Source: Typhlomys cinereus (taxonomy: Eukaryota > Chordata > Mammalia > Rodentia > Platacanthomyidae). Taken from it: a stretch of DNA of 64,000 nucleotides. The stretch lies in NCBI GenBank assembly GCA_023101885.1, contig JALPQD010000625.1:155967-219966 (forward strand), in the 5' to 3' direction. The position numbers were made by a program, and so were the translations under genes. The notes under the pieces were generated by a model that did no database searches, had not been told where the DNA came from, and worked only from the letters and a program-made list of their open reading frames with translations. Shown in pieces: positions 23,655 through 36,570 of the stretch (the first letter of the stretch is position 1; each line of letters opens with the position of its first letter).

Positions 23655-23752
23655 TGTCATATGGGGAACTGAGAAGTCCAGTGCAGTGGAAGCAGGAACA
23701 GAACTGAGCTTTTATCTCATACTTGAAGGGCAGGGCCTCCCTAGGGAGACAC

Positions 23753-23760
23753 ATGCAAAT
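23753..23760 (-). promoter_or_regulatory. Vkappa promoter octamer
   Basis: ATGCAAAT on the plus strand, which is ATTTGCAT for the minus-strand V segment, about 99 bp upstream of its ATG at 23654. Confidence 0.9.
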
Positions 23761-24239
23761 TGCTTAGTGGGTGAAGCAATCTGTAAAGAGCAAAGGGGAG
23801 AGTGGGAGGCCTGTGAGGTGAGACACTGATACAAATTCTCTATGTGTCAGGAAGAGGCCTGCAGCACTGGAGAGGAGGCGGCTGTGTAAGTCTGTTGTGT
23901 CTGAGGACAGGATGTGCACTGCCCTCAGCCCAACACAGCAGTGGTGACCTCACAATGGACATGTGTGCAGTCCAGTGTCTGAGGGAAAGTTGCACTGCTT
24001 GTCTCCCTTCCAGCTACACACACGTAGAAGTAGGTCCCGTGCCCACGTGCTGGTCTTCAGAGCTTCCTGCCATTTATAGAGCTGAGTGGAGCTTAGTTAA
24101 TATCTTCTCGCTCTGCAAGCAGATGAGTGATGAGAACGCTGGAGGGCTGGAGCTGGGCCTCGTGGTCGGCTGCTTGCTGAGAAGCAGGAAGCCTGCTGCA
24201 AGTATTCTGAACGTTACTGACAGAACAAACTGCCTTAAG

Positions 24240-24530
24240 TAACAAGGGATTTAATTTTTGCTTGCTGTTTTCTGGTTACAGTTCCTTCCAGTCTGGGCAG
24301 GAGAGCACCAACACCTAGGGCTGAGGAAATTGCTCAAACCATTTCCATGTAACTGAAAGAGAGACAATCTTCACTTGCCAAACTAACATGTCCGACCAAT
24401 GTTTTCAAACATTTCCCTCCTTCTTTTGACCGCCAAGGGATTAGTCTTGGTTACCATGGGCTATATTTTCCCCATCAGTTGGCCAATCTCCTGAGAGTTC
24501 TCTCTGGGTTGAGCTCTCTACAACTGTACT
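24240..24530. repeat. Interspersed repeat, LTR-like, shared with 58415-58690
   Basis: A segment with 'GGTTACAGTTC', 'GGCAGGAGAG' and 'CAATCTCCT' in the same order and spacing occurs at 58440-58670. The composition resembles rodent MaLR-type LTRs read in reverse, but I cannot assign the family. Confidence 0.45.
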
Positions 24531-24649
24531 TCTGATTCTCTACATGAAATTGTCACTTGTATCAATGACAGGGGTCTATACTCAGTACCTTACTACCTTA
24601 CATAGGTCCTTGTACCTTGTTGATCACTAACTTTTTCAAGCTTGATTTC

Positions 24650-27600
24650 TGTGCACTACCTTGCTAGGTGGGTCAGGCTGGCCATGCTGGTGACCTGTCT
24701 GCCTCCTGAATGTGGATGCTGAGGTGAGCATTTGGGCTCCAGTTGTATTTTTTCTCTTTCCCATGCTTTTGATATAACATTAAATTTATATTTTATATAT
24801 ATTTGATATGTCTGATGTTTGCACTTAATACGTGCTCTCTGAACTTTCTATACATTTTTATTCATGCTAACAAGTTTTTTTTTTTAATTTGAGATGCCAT
24901 GATTCACTGACTTTGTGGAGTATTCTAAAACTTTTTAGTAAAGGTTCATGAGGATTTGGGATGGTCTATCATGTTTCAGGGAGCATTTCACATGCATAAA
25001 GTGAGACTATGCAAACATATTCATAGGATGGTGACTCCTACTCCCTTTAGAACTGAGACTATTAGATTTCTATGCTCAAACCCATGTGTCACCTGGAAGG
25101 CTCATTGGTGAAAAGCACTTGCTGGCAAGTCAGACAGTTGACTTTTTACCTTGAACCCACGTGGTGGAGAGAACAGACCAAAACACATTGTCAATTGTAC
25201 TCCGACCTCCCCACATGTGCTGTAACACATGCACATAGATCAGAATAATCAGGGTTAAAAAGACCTCCCTTCACTGGAGAAATTTTAAATCAATCTGAGA
25301 AACTATTAATAGAACAAATCATGAAGAAATTGGTTTTGAAACATTTTTGTGATGCATACAATTTTATAATTCCTTAAAGATAAAAAAGTTTGACATACTT
25401 TTGAGATAAGTATACTTATTTATTTTCAGAAGTGTGATCAAACCTGACTTAATATTTGATGTTATAGTGTGTAAAGCAACTTCAACATGTTTCACTTTGG
25501 GTGGATATTGTGATGATATTATTGCCAATACTGAGACTGCTGCTTTGTAAACATGTAACACAAATTTCAAGAGAGTGTTCAGTGCATGTGAGAAAGTATG
25601 GAAATGCTGCCTTAATCCCCAATCATAATTGCTTTATCTGATTGTCATGAAAATAAAGACAGCATCTGAGACAGCTCTTTTAAATATCATGACTTGTAAC
25701 ACAATGCACCCCAAAAACATTTGATTCATGGTGAAGAGTAATGGAAATAATCTAAGCAATATTTTCAATGGGACAATAACTTTGTATCTATAGTCAAAAC
25801 ATTGCAGTTCATAGCACACAATATTCTCAAACCTGAACTGTGGCTCAGATCATGACTTTTGGTTTGTTCTTCTGACTAGTTGAGTTTGACGAGGGCTATT
25901 TGTGCCCTTGGACTGGAATTCTCTTTTGAAGTGTGGCAGAGTCAGCAGTGGACACACAACTGAAGGCAATGATTGCACTGCACATTCTTTCCCTGAATAT
26001 ATCAGAAGCAGAGAATTTAGCAAATCCTACTGTCCTCCTCACCCATGCATGAGTCTTGGCAAACACATTCCTGTGCCAACCCAGTGCACCATCAAGATGT
26101 TGGGAGTGTGCAGCTGCATTGTTCTGTCTTGTAGAGAGGGAGATGTCTAGCCCTTATCTCTGTTTTACAGTTCTTTCATTCTTTCCAATCCCACCTCTTC
26201 TTAAGTGTTTTCTGACCTTTATTTGGGATGGGATAGATGTTTTTGTTCAGGGTGGAGTGCTGAGTTGTTATCATCAGCATCTCTTGAAGTTGAAAAGATT
26301 ATCTTTTCTTATGAAGATTGAGTTTAGATTTGTTTCTATGTAGGAAGAAAATTATTGGTGTCTGGAGGGAGGTTGACACCTTTTTTGTTTAACTAGGAAA
26401 TAGATTTAAGTTAATTCCTTGGCCATGTGACCTCCACATCATGTAATTTGAATGGTTTCCAAATCCAGCATGAACGATATCCCTATTAAATAAACTAACT
26501 CCCTGCTATTATTCTCTGTGAATTATTTCCATGCAATAATCTCTTACCCACAAAAATATTCCTCTGTCCTCTCCCTCCCCTCCACCCCTCCCTGGCACCC
26601 TCTACCACTTTTCCCTTTCTTTTCATCCACTTCCCTCATTTTCTCCCAGTGCCCCCCCCCCCCCCCCCCGGTTCCCTCTCCCATTCCCTGGAGCATCCTT
26701 TAGTTTGAATGTCAAACTTCCTCCACTCTGGTAAGGTGTTAAATCTCAGTGGCTTTGCCCAGAGCCCTTTCTTGGGCTCCCCTTTAGTATGGGAACACTA
26801 TTATGACTGCTTAAATGCTTTTTTCAAATAGCCAGTATTCCTGCTGAACATAGCAGCAAATTACAAGGTACTTACAAGGCTGAGGAAGAAAGTTTGTGTG
26901 CTGCAGTTCAAAACCACAGGGGAAAATATATTTCTGTAGAGACGCATTCCAGAGATAGAAATGCATAATCAAACCTTGTCCTCACTCTCAGACATTTTCT
27001 TTGGTATTGAAGCTTCTCAGTCTTTAAACCTTATTCTCTTTACTTCACTTATTTTTTGTACTTTCATCTAAGTTATGCAGCATACATACACATTTATAAA
27101 CTTATATGTATAAACTTATATGTATATGTACCCACAATCTCATGCATGTCTATAGATGGTTTTACATACATACTTCTAAGGAGCTTTTAATAATCTTAAT
27201 GGTTCAAAAGATGCCAAAACAATATAGACTATTGCCACAACACCTGGTTGCCTCCCAAAACTGAAGAGTAACACACTACTTTTGAAGACAATTTACACTT
27301 TGGTCACAGGATATAAAGACAAAAATCCAGAATGTTACCCCAAAGTTAACTTTCAAGTTTGCTCACATACAAGTAAAGAAAGCTGCCTAAGGTGAAAAGC
27401 CAACAGACTTACTGAAGGGGGAACCTTGTGAACGTCAGCATGGTCCAGATGCAGAAGAAGGCATTTTAGGCACAAGAGTGGCCTGAAAGCTATGGGATCC
27501 GCTAGTCCCTCTACAATTAGATGGAAGGCCTATTTGTCCTGAGGCAACTCAGGCCTGGACAGTTTAAGCATGGCTAAAAGCTATGGCTCCAGGCTGTGGA

Positions 27601-28600
27601 GGAGAACCCATAATAACCTTGCCATGCAGACATCATAAAATATCACCTTCTCACCACTAGACCCCTATGGTTCTCATCTTGCATCCATGAGGCCTTCTGT
27701 TCAATGAAATGGTCAACACAGATACATAAGCTATCTGAGGATAGAAAGTAGGTAATTGATGAATATTTGACCACCATAAGAAGATCCTAACTGCCCCTTT
27801 GCAATACCTGCTTGTACATGACATAGGATGGACCAGAGAAGTGAGTGAGGGCCAGACCAGGAGAAGAGAACCTAAGTCAGTGCCCTCTGGACATGAACAA
27901 GCACAGCCATGCAACCAAGCTCACCACCCAAGACCTGCTCAAGGTTGGGTCAATACTATGTATGATGAACAAGGGACAAATTCCAGTGGCCTTAGTCCCC
28001 TGGGAGAAGAAGCTGTTAGTGGTCAAAAGTGAGCCCAAGAAGGGGTCCCTTTACACCATAGGCACACCTACTGAAATGTTTCTTAGGATGGAGTAATTGT
28101 ATAGGAATATACTTGTCTTATAGAACTCAGTGAAAGACATAGACTGGATTGGATATTGAAGAAGGAAAGAATCTTAGAGGTAGAAGACATCTCTCAGATT
28201 GAAGAGCAGGGAACAGATAAGATATGGGAGAAAGAAAATAAAACAAAATCATTATAATTCTAAGTAATACAAATTAAATTATAAACAATAAATTACATAA
28301 ATATACTAATATCTTTAGGACAACTGTTGCTTATGATCAAAGAACCTAAGTTCCTCATTTCTAGCTATGAGTGAATTTAAAAAAGGTAGAATAGAGGCTA
28401 CAAAATGCATCAGGGATTGAATAAAGCATTTGCCTCAAAAGCTAAAGAACCTGAGTATGGATCTCAGATCCATGTGTAAAGGCAGTGAGAAATGGCTGCA
28501 CTCTGCACTCTGGCATTGGAAGGAAGCTCATGAGAAACCACAGAGCAATGAAATAAGGAAGTTGATGGTACAAGCCACATTTGGTCCACAACAGACAGAC
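24650..28600. repeat. Duplicated spacer block, copy B (no gene)
   Basis: Colinear with 3680-9300 but shorter. An L1 3' end fragment (26555-26815) lies where copy A has 1.5 kb of other sequence. The block stops at about 28613, where an L1 begins. In copy A the same block leads straight into a V segment. Confidence 0.72.
26555..26815 (-). mobile_element. LINE-1 3' UTR fragment, minus strand
   Basis: C-rich on the plus strand, the complement of the G-rich L1 3' UTR tract. It includes an 18-bp C run at 26652-26669 and the 'GGAGCATCCTTTA' block shared with 39103-39115. It is truncated at both ends. Confidence 0.75.
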
Positions 28601-28613
28601 ATATTTGAGTACC

Positions 28614-31600
28614 CTCTTCTAGGCTTTATCCCAGGCACACAAAGTTGGTTCAACATATGCAAATCAATAAACGTAATTCACCATATAAACCAGTACAAAC
28701 TCCAAGACCACATGATACGCTCCATAGATGCAGAAAAAACTTTTGACAAGATCCAACAGCCTTTTTTGATCAAAACCTTAGAGACAGTTGGAATGAAAGG
28801 AACCTTTATCAATATAATAAAAGCTATATACAACAAGCCAATAGGAAGGATTATACTCAACGGGGAAAAACTTGAAGTATTCCCGCTTCAATCAGGAACT
28901 AGACAAGGCTGTCCACTCTCACCATTTCTATTCAATATTGTACTGGAAATCTTAGCTGATCTCACCAGAAGGGAGGGCATATAGTCTAGCAGATAGAAAG
29001 TAACCATTTTACAAATGGGTGATTGACCCTTCTCTCACCGCGGTCTCCTACTTTTATTCCATCTACCTTTAAATATACTCTTATAACAAGACTTTAATTA
29101 AACAGGTTTTTATCTCTGGCCTGGGAGTGACATCCAATACCCATCAGGATGGAGCCAAGGTCATTGCAGGAGCAGCAAATCTGAAAAAAAATCAGCAAAA
29201 CATAATTCAGAACGTCAGAGGTTCTATATCAACCACCTGGAACTGGGCCAGCCTAATCTCTACCCATCCCAAAGCTCAAGGAAATTTGCGGAAGAGGGGG
29301 CGGTAAGATTGTAAGAGCACAAGGATGGGAGGAGTAATGATATGCAAGATACTCCACACAAGTTAGGGTCGAAGCAATCATGATAGGACTTTGCATTACC
29401 TGTGCAATGTCCAACACATTATTGACTCCACAAAGTCTAGCATGGACTAAAGGCACTAGGATCCTTAGAGGTAAGGTATTGACAGTCACAATTCCTATGC
29501 TTAAGGGGAATACAGGAAAGTGTTTTGGAAAATGCACCCTTGAGGAGGATCCAGAGGAGAGTTTGGCATGCACATTAAAGGATGCTCCAGGGCTGGGAGG
29601 CACTGGGGGATTGTGAGGGAGGGGGGAAGGGAAGGGTGAGCAGGGGGGTCATGGGGAGGTGGAGGGATGGAAGGGACCAGTGTACCTGTTAAGTTTGTAT
29701 GAGCAGAAATAATAATAATAATAATAAAAGAAAAGAAAGGGAGATAAAAGGGATTCAAATTGGCAAGGAAGAAATCAATTTATCTCTATTTGCAGATGAC
29801 ATGATCTTTCATCTGAGTGATCCTAAAAACCCCACCAGGAAGCTCCTGGAACTAATACAAGAGTTCAGCAGTGTGGCAGGATGCAAAATAAATGTACAAA
29901 AATCAGTGGCCTTCCTATATGCCCAGAATGAAAGAAGGGAAAAAGCCCTGAGAGAAACAATCCCATTTACTATAGCCCCTGAAAAAATGAAATACATTGG
30001 TTTAAACCTAACAAAGGAAGTAAGAGTCCTTTACAATGAAAACTTTAAAACCCTAAAGAAAGAAATTGCAGAAGGCACCAGAAGGTGGAAAGACCTCCCA
30101 TGTTCCTGGATTGGCAGAATCAACATCGTAAAAATGACCATCCTACCAAAGGCAATATACAGATTCAATGCTATACCAATCAAAATCCCAAAGCAATTCT
30201 TTAAAGAGGTTAACCAAATAATTTCAAAGTTCATATGAAGGCACAAAAAACCAAGGATAGCAAAAATAATCCAGAGTAATAAAAACGCTGCTGGAGGTAT
30301 CACCATACCAAACCTTAATCTATACTACAAATCCATAGTTATAAAAACAGCCCGGTATTGGCTCCAAAATAGACACACAGGTCAATGAATAAGGGTTGAA
30401 GACCCAGATATAAGCCCACACAATTACACCCATTTGGTCTTTGACAAAGGGGCCCAAAAATACAATGGAAAAAGAACAGTATCTTCAACAAATGGTGCTG
30501 ACAAAACTGGATTTCCACATGCAGAAGATTAAAACTCGACCCATATTTGTCACCATGTACAAGACCTCAATATAAGGCCAGAGACTATAAAATGTTTAGT
30601 TGAAAGGGTAGAGAACTCCCTTGAACTAATTGGACTAGGCCAACAATTCCTAAATGGAAATCCAATAGCACAGTCACTACAACCAACACTCAACAGATGG
30701 GATCTTATGAAATAAAGAGCTTCTGTTCAGATAAAGAGATTGTAACTGGAGCACAAAGTCAACCAACAGAATGGGAGAAAATCTTCACTAACCACATATC
30801 TGATAGAGCTCTATTATCCAGAGTGCACAAAGAACTTAGAAAACTAAACACCAAGGAAACAAATGGGCCAACTAAAAAATGGGCCTTGGCACTTAAAGGA
30901 AACTTTACCAGGAAAGAAATTAAAATGTCTAACAAATATCTTAAAAAATGCTCTGCATCCTTACCCTTGGGGAATGCAAATCAAAACCTCCCTGAGATGT
31001 CACCCTGATCAGAATGGCCAAATCCACAATATAAACAATAACAAATGCTGGAGAGGATGTGGAGAGAGGGGAAATCTCCTACATTGCTGGTGTGAATGCA
31101 GGCTCATACAACCATTCTGGCAAGCCGTCTGGCGATTCTTAAAGAAATTAAAGATTGAAATGCTATATGACCTTGCTATTCCACTTTTGGGAATAACACC
31201 CCATACAGCAAAAATTCACCTTGATAGCACAAGCACGACCATGTTCATAGCAGCACTGCTTACAATAGCAAAGTCATGGAATCAACCCAAATGTCCAACA
31301 GTTGATGAGTGGATAAGGATAATGTGGTACATTTATACAATGGAATACTACTCAGCCCTGAAAAATAATGAAATAATGAAATTTTCTGGGAAATGGATGG
31401 AATTAGAAAAAAATTATATTGAGTGAAGTATCCCAGACACAGAAAATCAAGTGCTGTGTATCCTCCCTAATAGGTGGATCCTAGTACCAAACCTACTTAG
31501 TGACACAGTCAAAGATAAATCACTGTAATGCCTATTACATTAATTGCAAAGATTATAAGCAGGGAGGGAAGGGGAAGGAGGGCCCTGTCAGAATCAAGGA

Positions 31601-32538
31601 GAGAGGGGATCATACCACAGTAGCGAAAATAGGCCGCCATCAAGGACTGCAAGTAAGAAATGAGACATCTGGTTAAGCTCACAGACTTTTCTTCCTGGTC
31701 ACTTGCAACTGAGTAGGTATCATCTCACCAGAAAGGGAGGGCATAGAGTCTGGCAGATAGAAGGTAACTATTTTGCAAATGGGAGATTGATCCACCCCCA
31801 ACTGCGGTCTCCTACTCTTATTCCATCTACCTTTGAATCCACTCTTATAATAAGACTCTATTTTAACTGCCTTTTATTTCTGGCCAGGGGGTAACATCCA
31901 ATACTCATCAGTATGTAGCCAAAGGCATTGCAGGAGCAGCAGAAAAAGAATCAACAAACCATAATTCAGAACATCAGAGACTCTATATCAACCACCTGGA
32001 ACCAGACCAGCCTACTCACCTCCATCCTTAAGCTCAGGGAAATTTGCAGAAGAGGGGGGCGGTAAGATTGTAAGAGCCTAAAGATGGGGAGGAGCAACGA
32101 TATACAATATACTACATACAAGTTAGTGCCGAAGTAATCATAATAAGACTTTGCATGACCTGCGCAATTACCAACATATCATTTCACCCTCAATGTCTCA
32201 ATGTCTAGCATGGATCACAGCCTTAGAGGCAAGTGATTAACAGCCACAATAGTGTTCCTATACTAAAGGAGAACAAAAAAAGAGCTCTACGTAATGCTAC
32301 TGAGTCTTTATACCTCATCAGAGTGGAGGACTCAGAGGGAAGTTTGACATGCACACTAAAGGATGCTCCAGGGATCGGTGGGTGGGGCGGGGATAATGGG
32401 AGAAAGAAAAGGAGGGAGGGAAAGGAAGGGAAAAAGAGGGGAGAGAGCAAGGCAATCAAGGGAGGGGTGGAGGGAGGGAGGGCAATGAGGTACCTATCAA
32501 GTTTGTATGAGTGGAAAAAATAAATAAAACAAAAAAAG
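28614..32538 (+). mobile_element. LINE-1, 5'-truncated, with ORF2 remnant, 3' UTR and a nested L1 3' end
   Basis: ORF2 begins inside the RT domain (28614-28960, with [10 protein letters not shown]). It is interrupted by 28961-29725 and resumes through FADDM (about 29791-29805) to the ORF2 C-terminus, which ends in a TGA after LEKNYIE near 31426. There are several internal stops and frameshifts, for example a TGA near 30236. The 3' UTR follows, with its G-rich tract (about 32380-32490) and an A-rich tail (32513-32538). ORF1 and the endonuclease are absent. It lies directly against a truncated V exon. Confidence 0.9.
28961..29725 (+). mobile_element. Nested LINE-1 3' UTR with (AAT)n tail
   Basis: This starts at the same kind of 3' UTR block seen at 31726 and ends GTATGAGCAG followed by AATAATAAT repeats (29707-29727). 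It interrupts an ORF2 reading frame whose two halves are otherwise contiguous apart from about a dozen lost bases. It is a 5'-truncated insertion into an older L1, with a small target deletion rather than a clear duplication. Confidence 0.75.
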
Positions 32539-32747
32539 ACCTATGGAACTGATCTTTTGTACTGGTATCAGCAGAAACCTAGACAGCCTCCCAAATTCCT
32601 GATCTATGAAGCATCCAGTACCTCACCTGGAGTCCCCCCCAGGTTCATTGCCAATGAGTGTGGGACATATTTCACCCTCAGCATCCATCCTGTGGAGGCT
32701 GATGATGCTGCCACATATTACTGTCAGCAGGGTAAAGAGAATCCTCC
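32539..32747 (+). pseudogene. IGKV: Vkappa pseudogene, IGKV3-like, 5' half replaced by L1
   Basis: Only CDR1 (from YGTDLLY) to CDR3 remains: [10 protein letters not shown], a CDR2 with [10 protein letters not shown]3 ending [13 protein letters not shown], and CQQGKENPP. The frame is open and, unlike its two sisters, it keeps the FR2 Trp. The leader, octamer, intron and FR1 are missing. An L1 poly(A)-like tail abuts CDR1. Comparison with the 9300-10350 interval suggests that about 1.1 kb was lost. Confidence 0.92.
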
Positions 32748-32775
32748 CACAATGCTCTAGAGCTTGACAAAAACC
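32748..32775 (+). other. V-kappa 12-RSS, heptamer variant
   Basis: Heptamer CACAATG (one change from CACAGTG) at 32748-32754, 12-bp spacer, perfect ACAAAAACC nonamer at 32767-32775. Confidence 0.85.
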
Positions 32776-33543
32776 TCCTGGGCTTGCTGCTCACTGAGGC
32801 TCAGCTTCTCAGTGACTCTTCCTCACAGACATCTTAACCATGAATAACTGGAGTTGAAAAAAGTGTCCAAAGTATGAAACAAGTTTTTTAATAAAATATC
32901 AATATAAATTTTATTTTACAACCATTTTTGACATATCATCAATTATTACATTTTCCTAAATAGAGTCTTTACAAGTTTGACAGCAAATGAGATGGATGTG
33001 TTCATTTATTTTAACATCAGTAATTAAATGGCCTGAATATTTGTACAATTTTTATATTGTTCCGATTTAATTTACATTAGCTTTTCTAAGCCTCAATCTG
33101 GAAACTAACTCCTCTCAGAAAACACATGAAGTTAAATATCAGAAACATCATAGTTAGTATCATTTTATGAATTGGTTGAAACTGTCGCAAACACAAAGAG
33201 AAATCTTTAAACAAGTTTTTAGGATATTTATGCCAACAACTCAATTAACAGTGTCAGAAATCATTTTCCACAATAATCCCTAGATATAATAATGTATTAC
33301 ATATTAAGAAATGATAGTAAGATGATATTAAATGGCTTAGTATCTATAATTGAACTCTTACGTTTCTGTAAGAGCAGAAATCTTTATATGTGCACTGGAA
33401 ACTCTGTCGTTCATTTCATAAAATAGTGTCAATTCTGAGTTGAGATGTTACAGGCAGAGTACTGTTGTGGCCCGTGGTATGAGAGCATGTGAAATCAAAA
33501 TCAGCATTTTTAAAACAATATTTAATTTATTGATTTCAGAGGG

Positions 33544-33597
<54 letters not shown>

Positions 33598-34290
33598 TCA
33601 TGCTCACAAATGTCACACAGTGCACAGGTAAATGTCTGAGAACACCTCATAGACGTCAGTTAACATCTTCCCCCATATGTGCTTTTGAGGGTCACACTCA
33701 GGATTTGCACCTGGGAGCAGGTGTCTTCCCTGCTGTGCTGTCCTCCCAGTGCCCAAGTGTGCAGTTGAGGAGTCATGTCGTGGATCTTTTGAAAATGTTG
33801 TTTATAAATATAACATGTTTTGGTCATATCTACTAACCCTCCTCCGGTCACCTGAGTCTTCTCTGAACATGTTTTTCTCCTAACTTCTTGGTGAACTGAG
33901 TCCAACAAGTGCAGCTGGTACATGCCTGGCTGCAGAACCTTCCAGCAAGGCATGGCCAACCTACCAGTGCTTGTACCTCAAAGAAAATGATTCTCCCTGG
34001 TCCTGCAGCCATCAACTGCCAATAGTCGCTCAGCTAAAGGTGGGACTTGGGACCTTATCTCCTGTCCACACTGGGAGTTTTGACTAGTTCAGTGTTGTGC
34101 ATGAAGCCACAGCTGGTGCAAGCTCACATGTATGTTGATTGTGCCATAAACAGGAGGCAACATTTCAGAGCATCCTCCTCATCCTCCCTCTGGTACATTC
34201 TTTCTAACCTCTGACGCAACATGTTCTCCCAGCTTGGGGGAGGGGAGGGTGGTTGACATGGATGTTGACAAAGATCCACCTTAAACAAGT
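32776..34290. repeat. V-segment 3' flank, copy 3 of the three-copy block
   Basis: Colinear with 776-2510 and 10599-12370. In the shared repeat (33520-33770) the GA-rich head has expanded into a pure (GA)n microsatellite at about 33548-33594, which the other two copies lack or have only in interrupted form. Confidence 0.75.
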
Positions 34291-34980
34291 GTCAAACTGA
34301 CAGCTGAAACCAAATAGTAAACCTTCCAATACTTTCACAGTTTATTGCTTAGAACAGAGTAACACATATACCAGACCCACAATTGCTACCATGATTATGT
34401 GCTGAAATACAAGCATGAAGACAATGTAAGAATGGAAAACTGCCCACTTGATTTAATGTCCTAATCTGACGAGGCTCATGATGGATGGGATGATGCTCGC
34501 ATGCAGAATCAACAGAATTCACTGAGAATAGGAACAAAGATTATCATGGTTCTCAATGCACAAAGAAGTCCTATGAGGAAGAAATGGAATATGGGCAGGA
34601 ACAGTACCAATGAGCATGTGATTTGGAGGAAGAAAGAAAAAGAAACAATGACAAGACTGTGAAGTGATGATGAATATGTGAGTGTTGCACACTTGGGAGA
34701 AGGCTGGTGTCTTCCTGAATCTGCATCACAGGTGCAGTTAGAGATCAATGGATGAATGCCTTCAGCAAGCTGTCAGCTATACTCTAATGCTTTCCTCTTA
34801 TGTCTTCTATGGGCTGAGTCGTCCCTCATGAATTATGTAATCTGGAAAACATTTGGTAGATATGCTCAGGGGCCTTCCTTAATAGGTAATTTCTCATATA
34901 TGTATTGAGTAGCCCATCTCTTAGCACTTATACATAGCAAATTATTCCCCTTAAACTATTTGAATTGAGTTGATTTGTAT
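34291..34980. other. Spacer with an unrecognised hydrophobic minus-strand frame
   Basis: A minus-strand frame at 34509-34748 has two hydrophobic runs. A second one (34349-34537) follows in another frame, and AATAAA occurs on the minus strand near 34344-34349. It could be a decayed retroposed transcript or chance. No family is recognised. Confidence 0.25.
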
Positions 34981-34984
34981 CCTG

Positions 34985-35150
34985 CTATTGTAACATGCCA
35001 TTGTACATGGGTGTAGATCAGAGAACAACCCTTAGAATTGATCGTTTCCTTAAGGCATGTGGATTTCTGGGGATTGATCTCAGGCTGCTGGGCTCCAGAG
35101 CAGACAAATGACCAGCTGAACTATCTCCCCATTCTCCCTCAAGAAGCTAC
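34985..35150 (-). mobile_element. tRNA-derived SINE fragment, minus strand
   Basis: On the minus strand the sequence near 35136 downward reads GGGGAGATAGTTCAGCTGG and is followed by a B-box-like GAGATCAATCCCC. Both are typical of a B2/B4-type head. The body is short and diverged. Confidence 0.5.
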
Positions 35151-35399
35151 ATTTCAAGAGGTCATTCTATCCCCAGATTGTTGTGGAATCCCCCACAGTC
35201 TTGGTCACTTTCCCTCATGTCTTCTGCCTGATCATCATGTCATCCCGGACTTGTGAGGGATCTTTATGCTCTTATAAGTTGACAAGGAGCTTCTGCTCCA
35301 TCCAAGCAAGATCAGAATTAAAGCTCAGGACTATCGAGTTCAATTATGATGCCAGCACAAGCTATAATATGTGTGTGCATGTTTTAGGAACTCTGTGCA

Positions 35400-35540
35400 A
35401 AAATTTTTTTCTTTCTTTTTCTTTTTTTCTTTTTATTTTCTTTCCTTCTTGCTTTCCTTCCATCCTTTCTTTGCTTTCTCTTTTTACTCTCTCTCTGTCT
35501 CTCTCTTTGCCTTCTCTCTGCCTCTCTCTCTCTTCAAGCC
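35400..35540 (+). repeat. Polypyrimidine tract (TTTC/TCTC-rich)
   Basis: A 140-bp almost pure T/C strand passing from T-rich to (CT)n. Low complexity; the long open frames here are artefacts of composition. Confidence 0.85.
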
Positions 35541-36542
35541 CATGTCTGTCTGTGTAGTACTGACCATGTATTCCACAGGCATGCATACTGATATATTCCT
35601 CAACTTTCCAGATGCTTGGATTATATGAACATGTCCTCTTACTCAGAAAATTGTAATTCTTGAAATCCTAATATGTTTTAAGTTCAGAACATTGGTAATT
35701 GTTTGTAGGAATCTGTGCAAGAGCAATGTTAAAACCATAGAAATGTTGCTTCACTTGATCACCAGGAATCCTAAGAATGAAAAATCTCAAAGCACTGAGC
35801 TGCTCTTCACTTATTACCCTTTATCCACTCACTATAGATGTTTAATTGTGCATATGATTTCATTGTCAGCATGAATAAGACTAGTGCTTTTGTGAGGAGA
35901 GTAATCTTACCCTATTTCCCTTGCTACAACAAGAGGTCACTGCGAACTGCAGACTTTGTCCTGGGGATATGCTGTTGCAGAGAGTTGTGTGAAGTTGAGA
36001 AATTATAGGTTTTTCCTATATCTGAAAAAATTCCACAGTGTTCATGTGCCATATTTTATTAATTATCTCTCTGGATACTAGGAAAGTTCTGGGTCTTAAC
36101 TCTTATGAAAAAGTCTCTCTGTGTTCTTCCACCTATCTGACTTAGATGAATACCCAAACATGGTTTGGCTGGATCCTGTTGTTAGATTTCAAGTTTCTTG
36201 AGGTTCCATATATTGATTTCAATGGTTGCTCCACCCTGATAGCAGTGCATAAGAAAATCTGTTTCACTCCACCCTTGTAAGCATTTGATGTCATTTTCTG
36301 GATTTTCCTTTTAAGCAATTATGTCAGGCCAAGTCAATTTTTTTCATTGTATTTTTTTTTGCTATTAAGTTGCAATGAAAGAACACAATCTATAAGCAAC
36401 TTAGGAAGCCCTAGAATTCTTCATCCTCCTTGATTATTTGTTTGCACTTTTTGCTTCTCTTCTCAATCAGTTTCAGGGAATTTTCTATCATGCTTTAAAG
36501 AGAAATAACATTTGAATACATCTGGACCCCCACAAGGAGGGA

Positions 36543-36570
36543 AGTTTTTGTTCTGGGCTGCATCACAGTT
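36543..36570 (-). other. V-kappa RSS, decayed heptamer
   Basis: On the minus strand the heptamer position reads AACTGTG (36570-36564). The 12-bp spacer and nonamer ACAAAAACT (36551-36543) are preserved. Confidence 0.65.
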
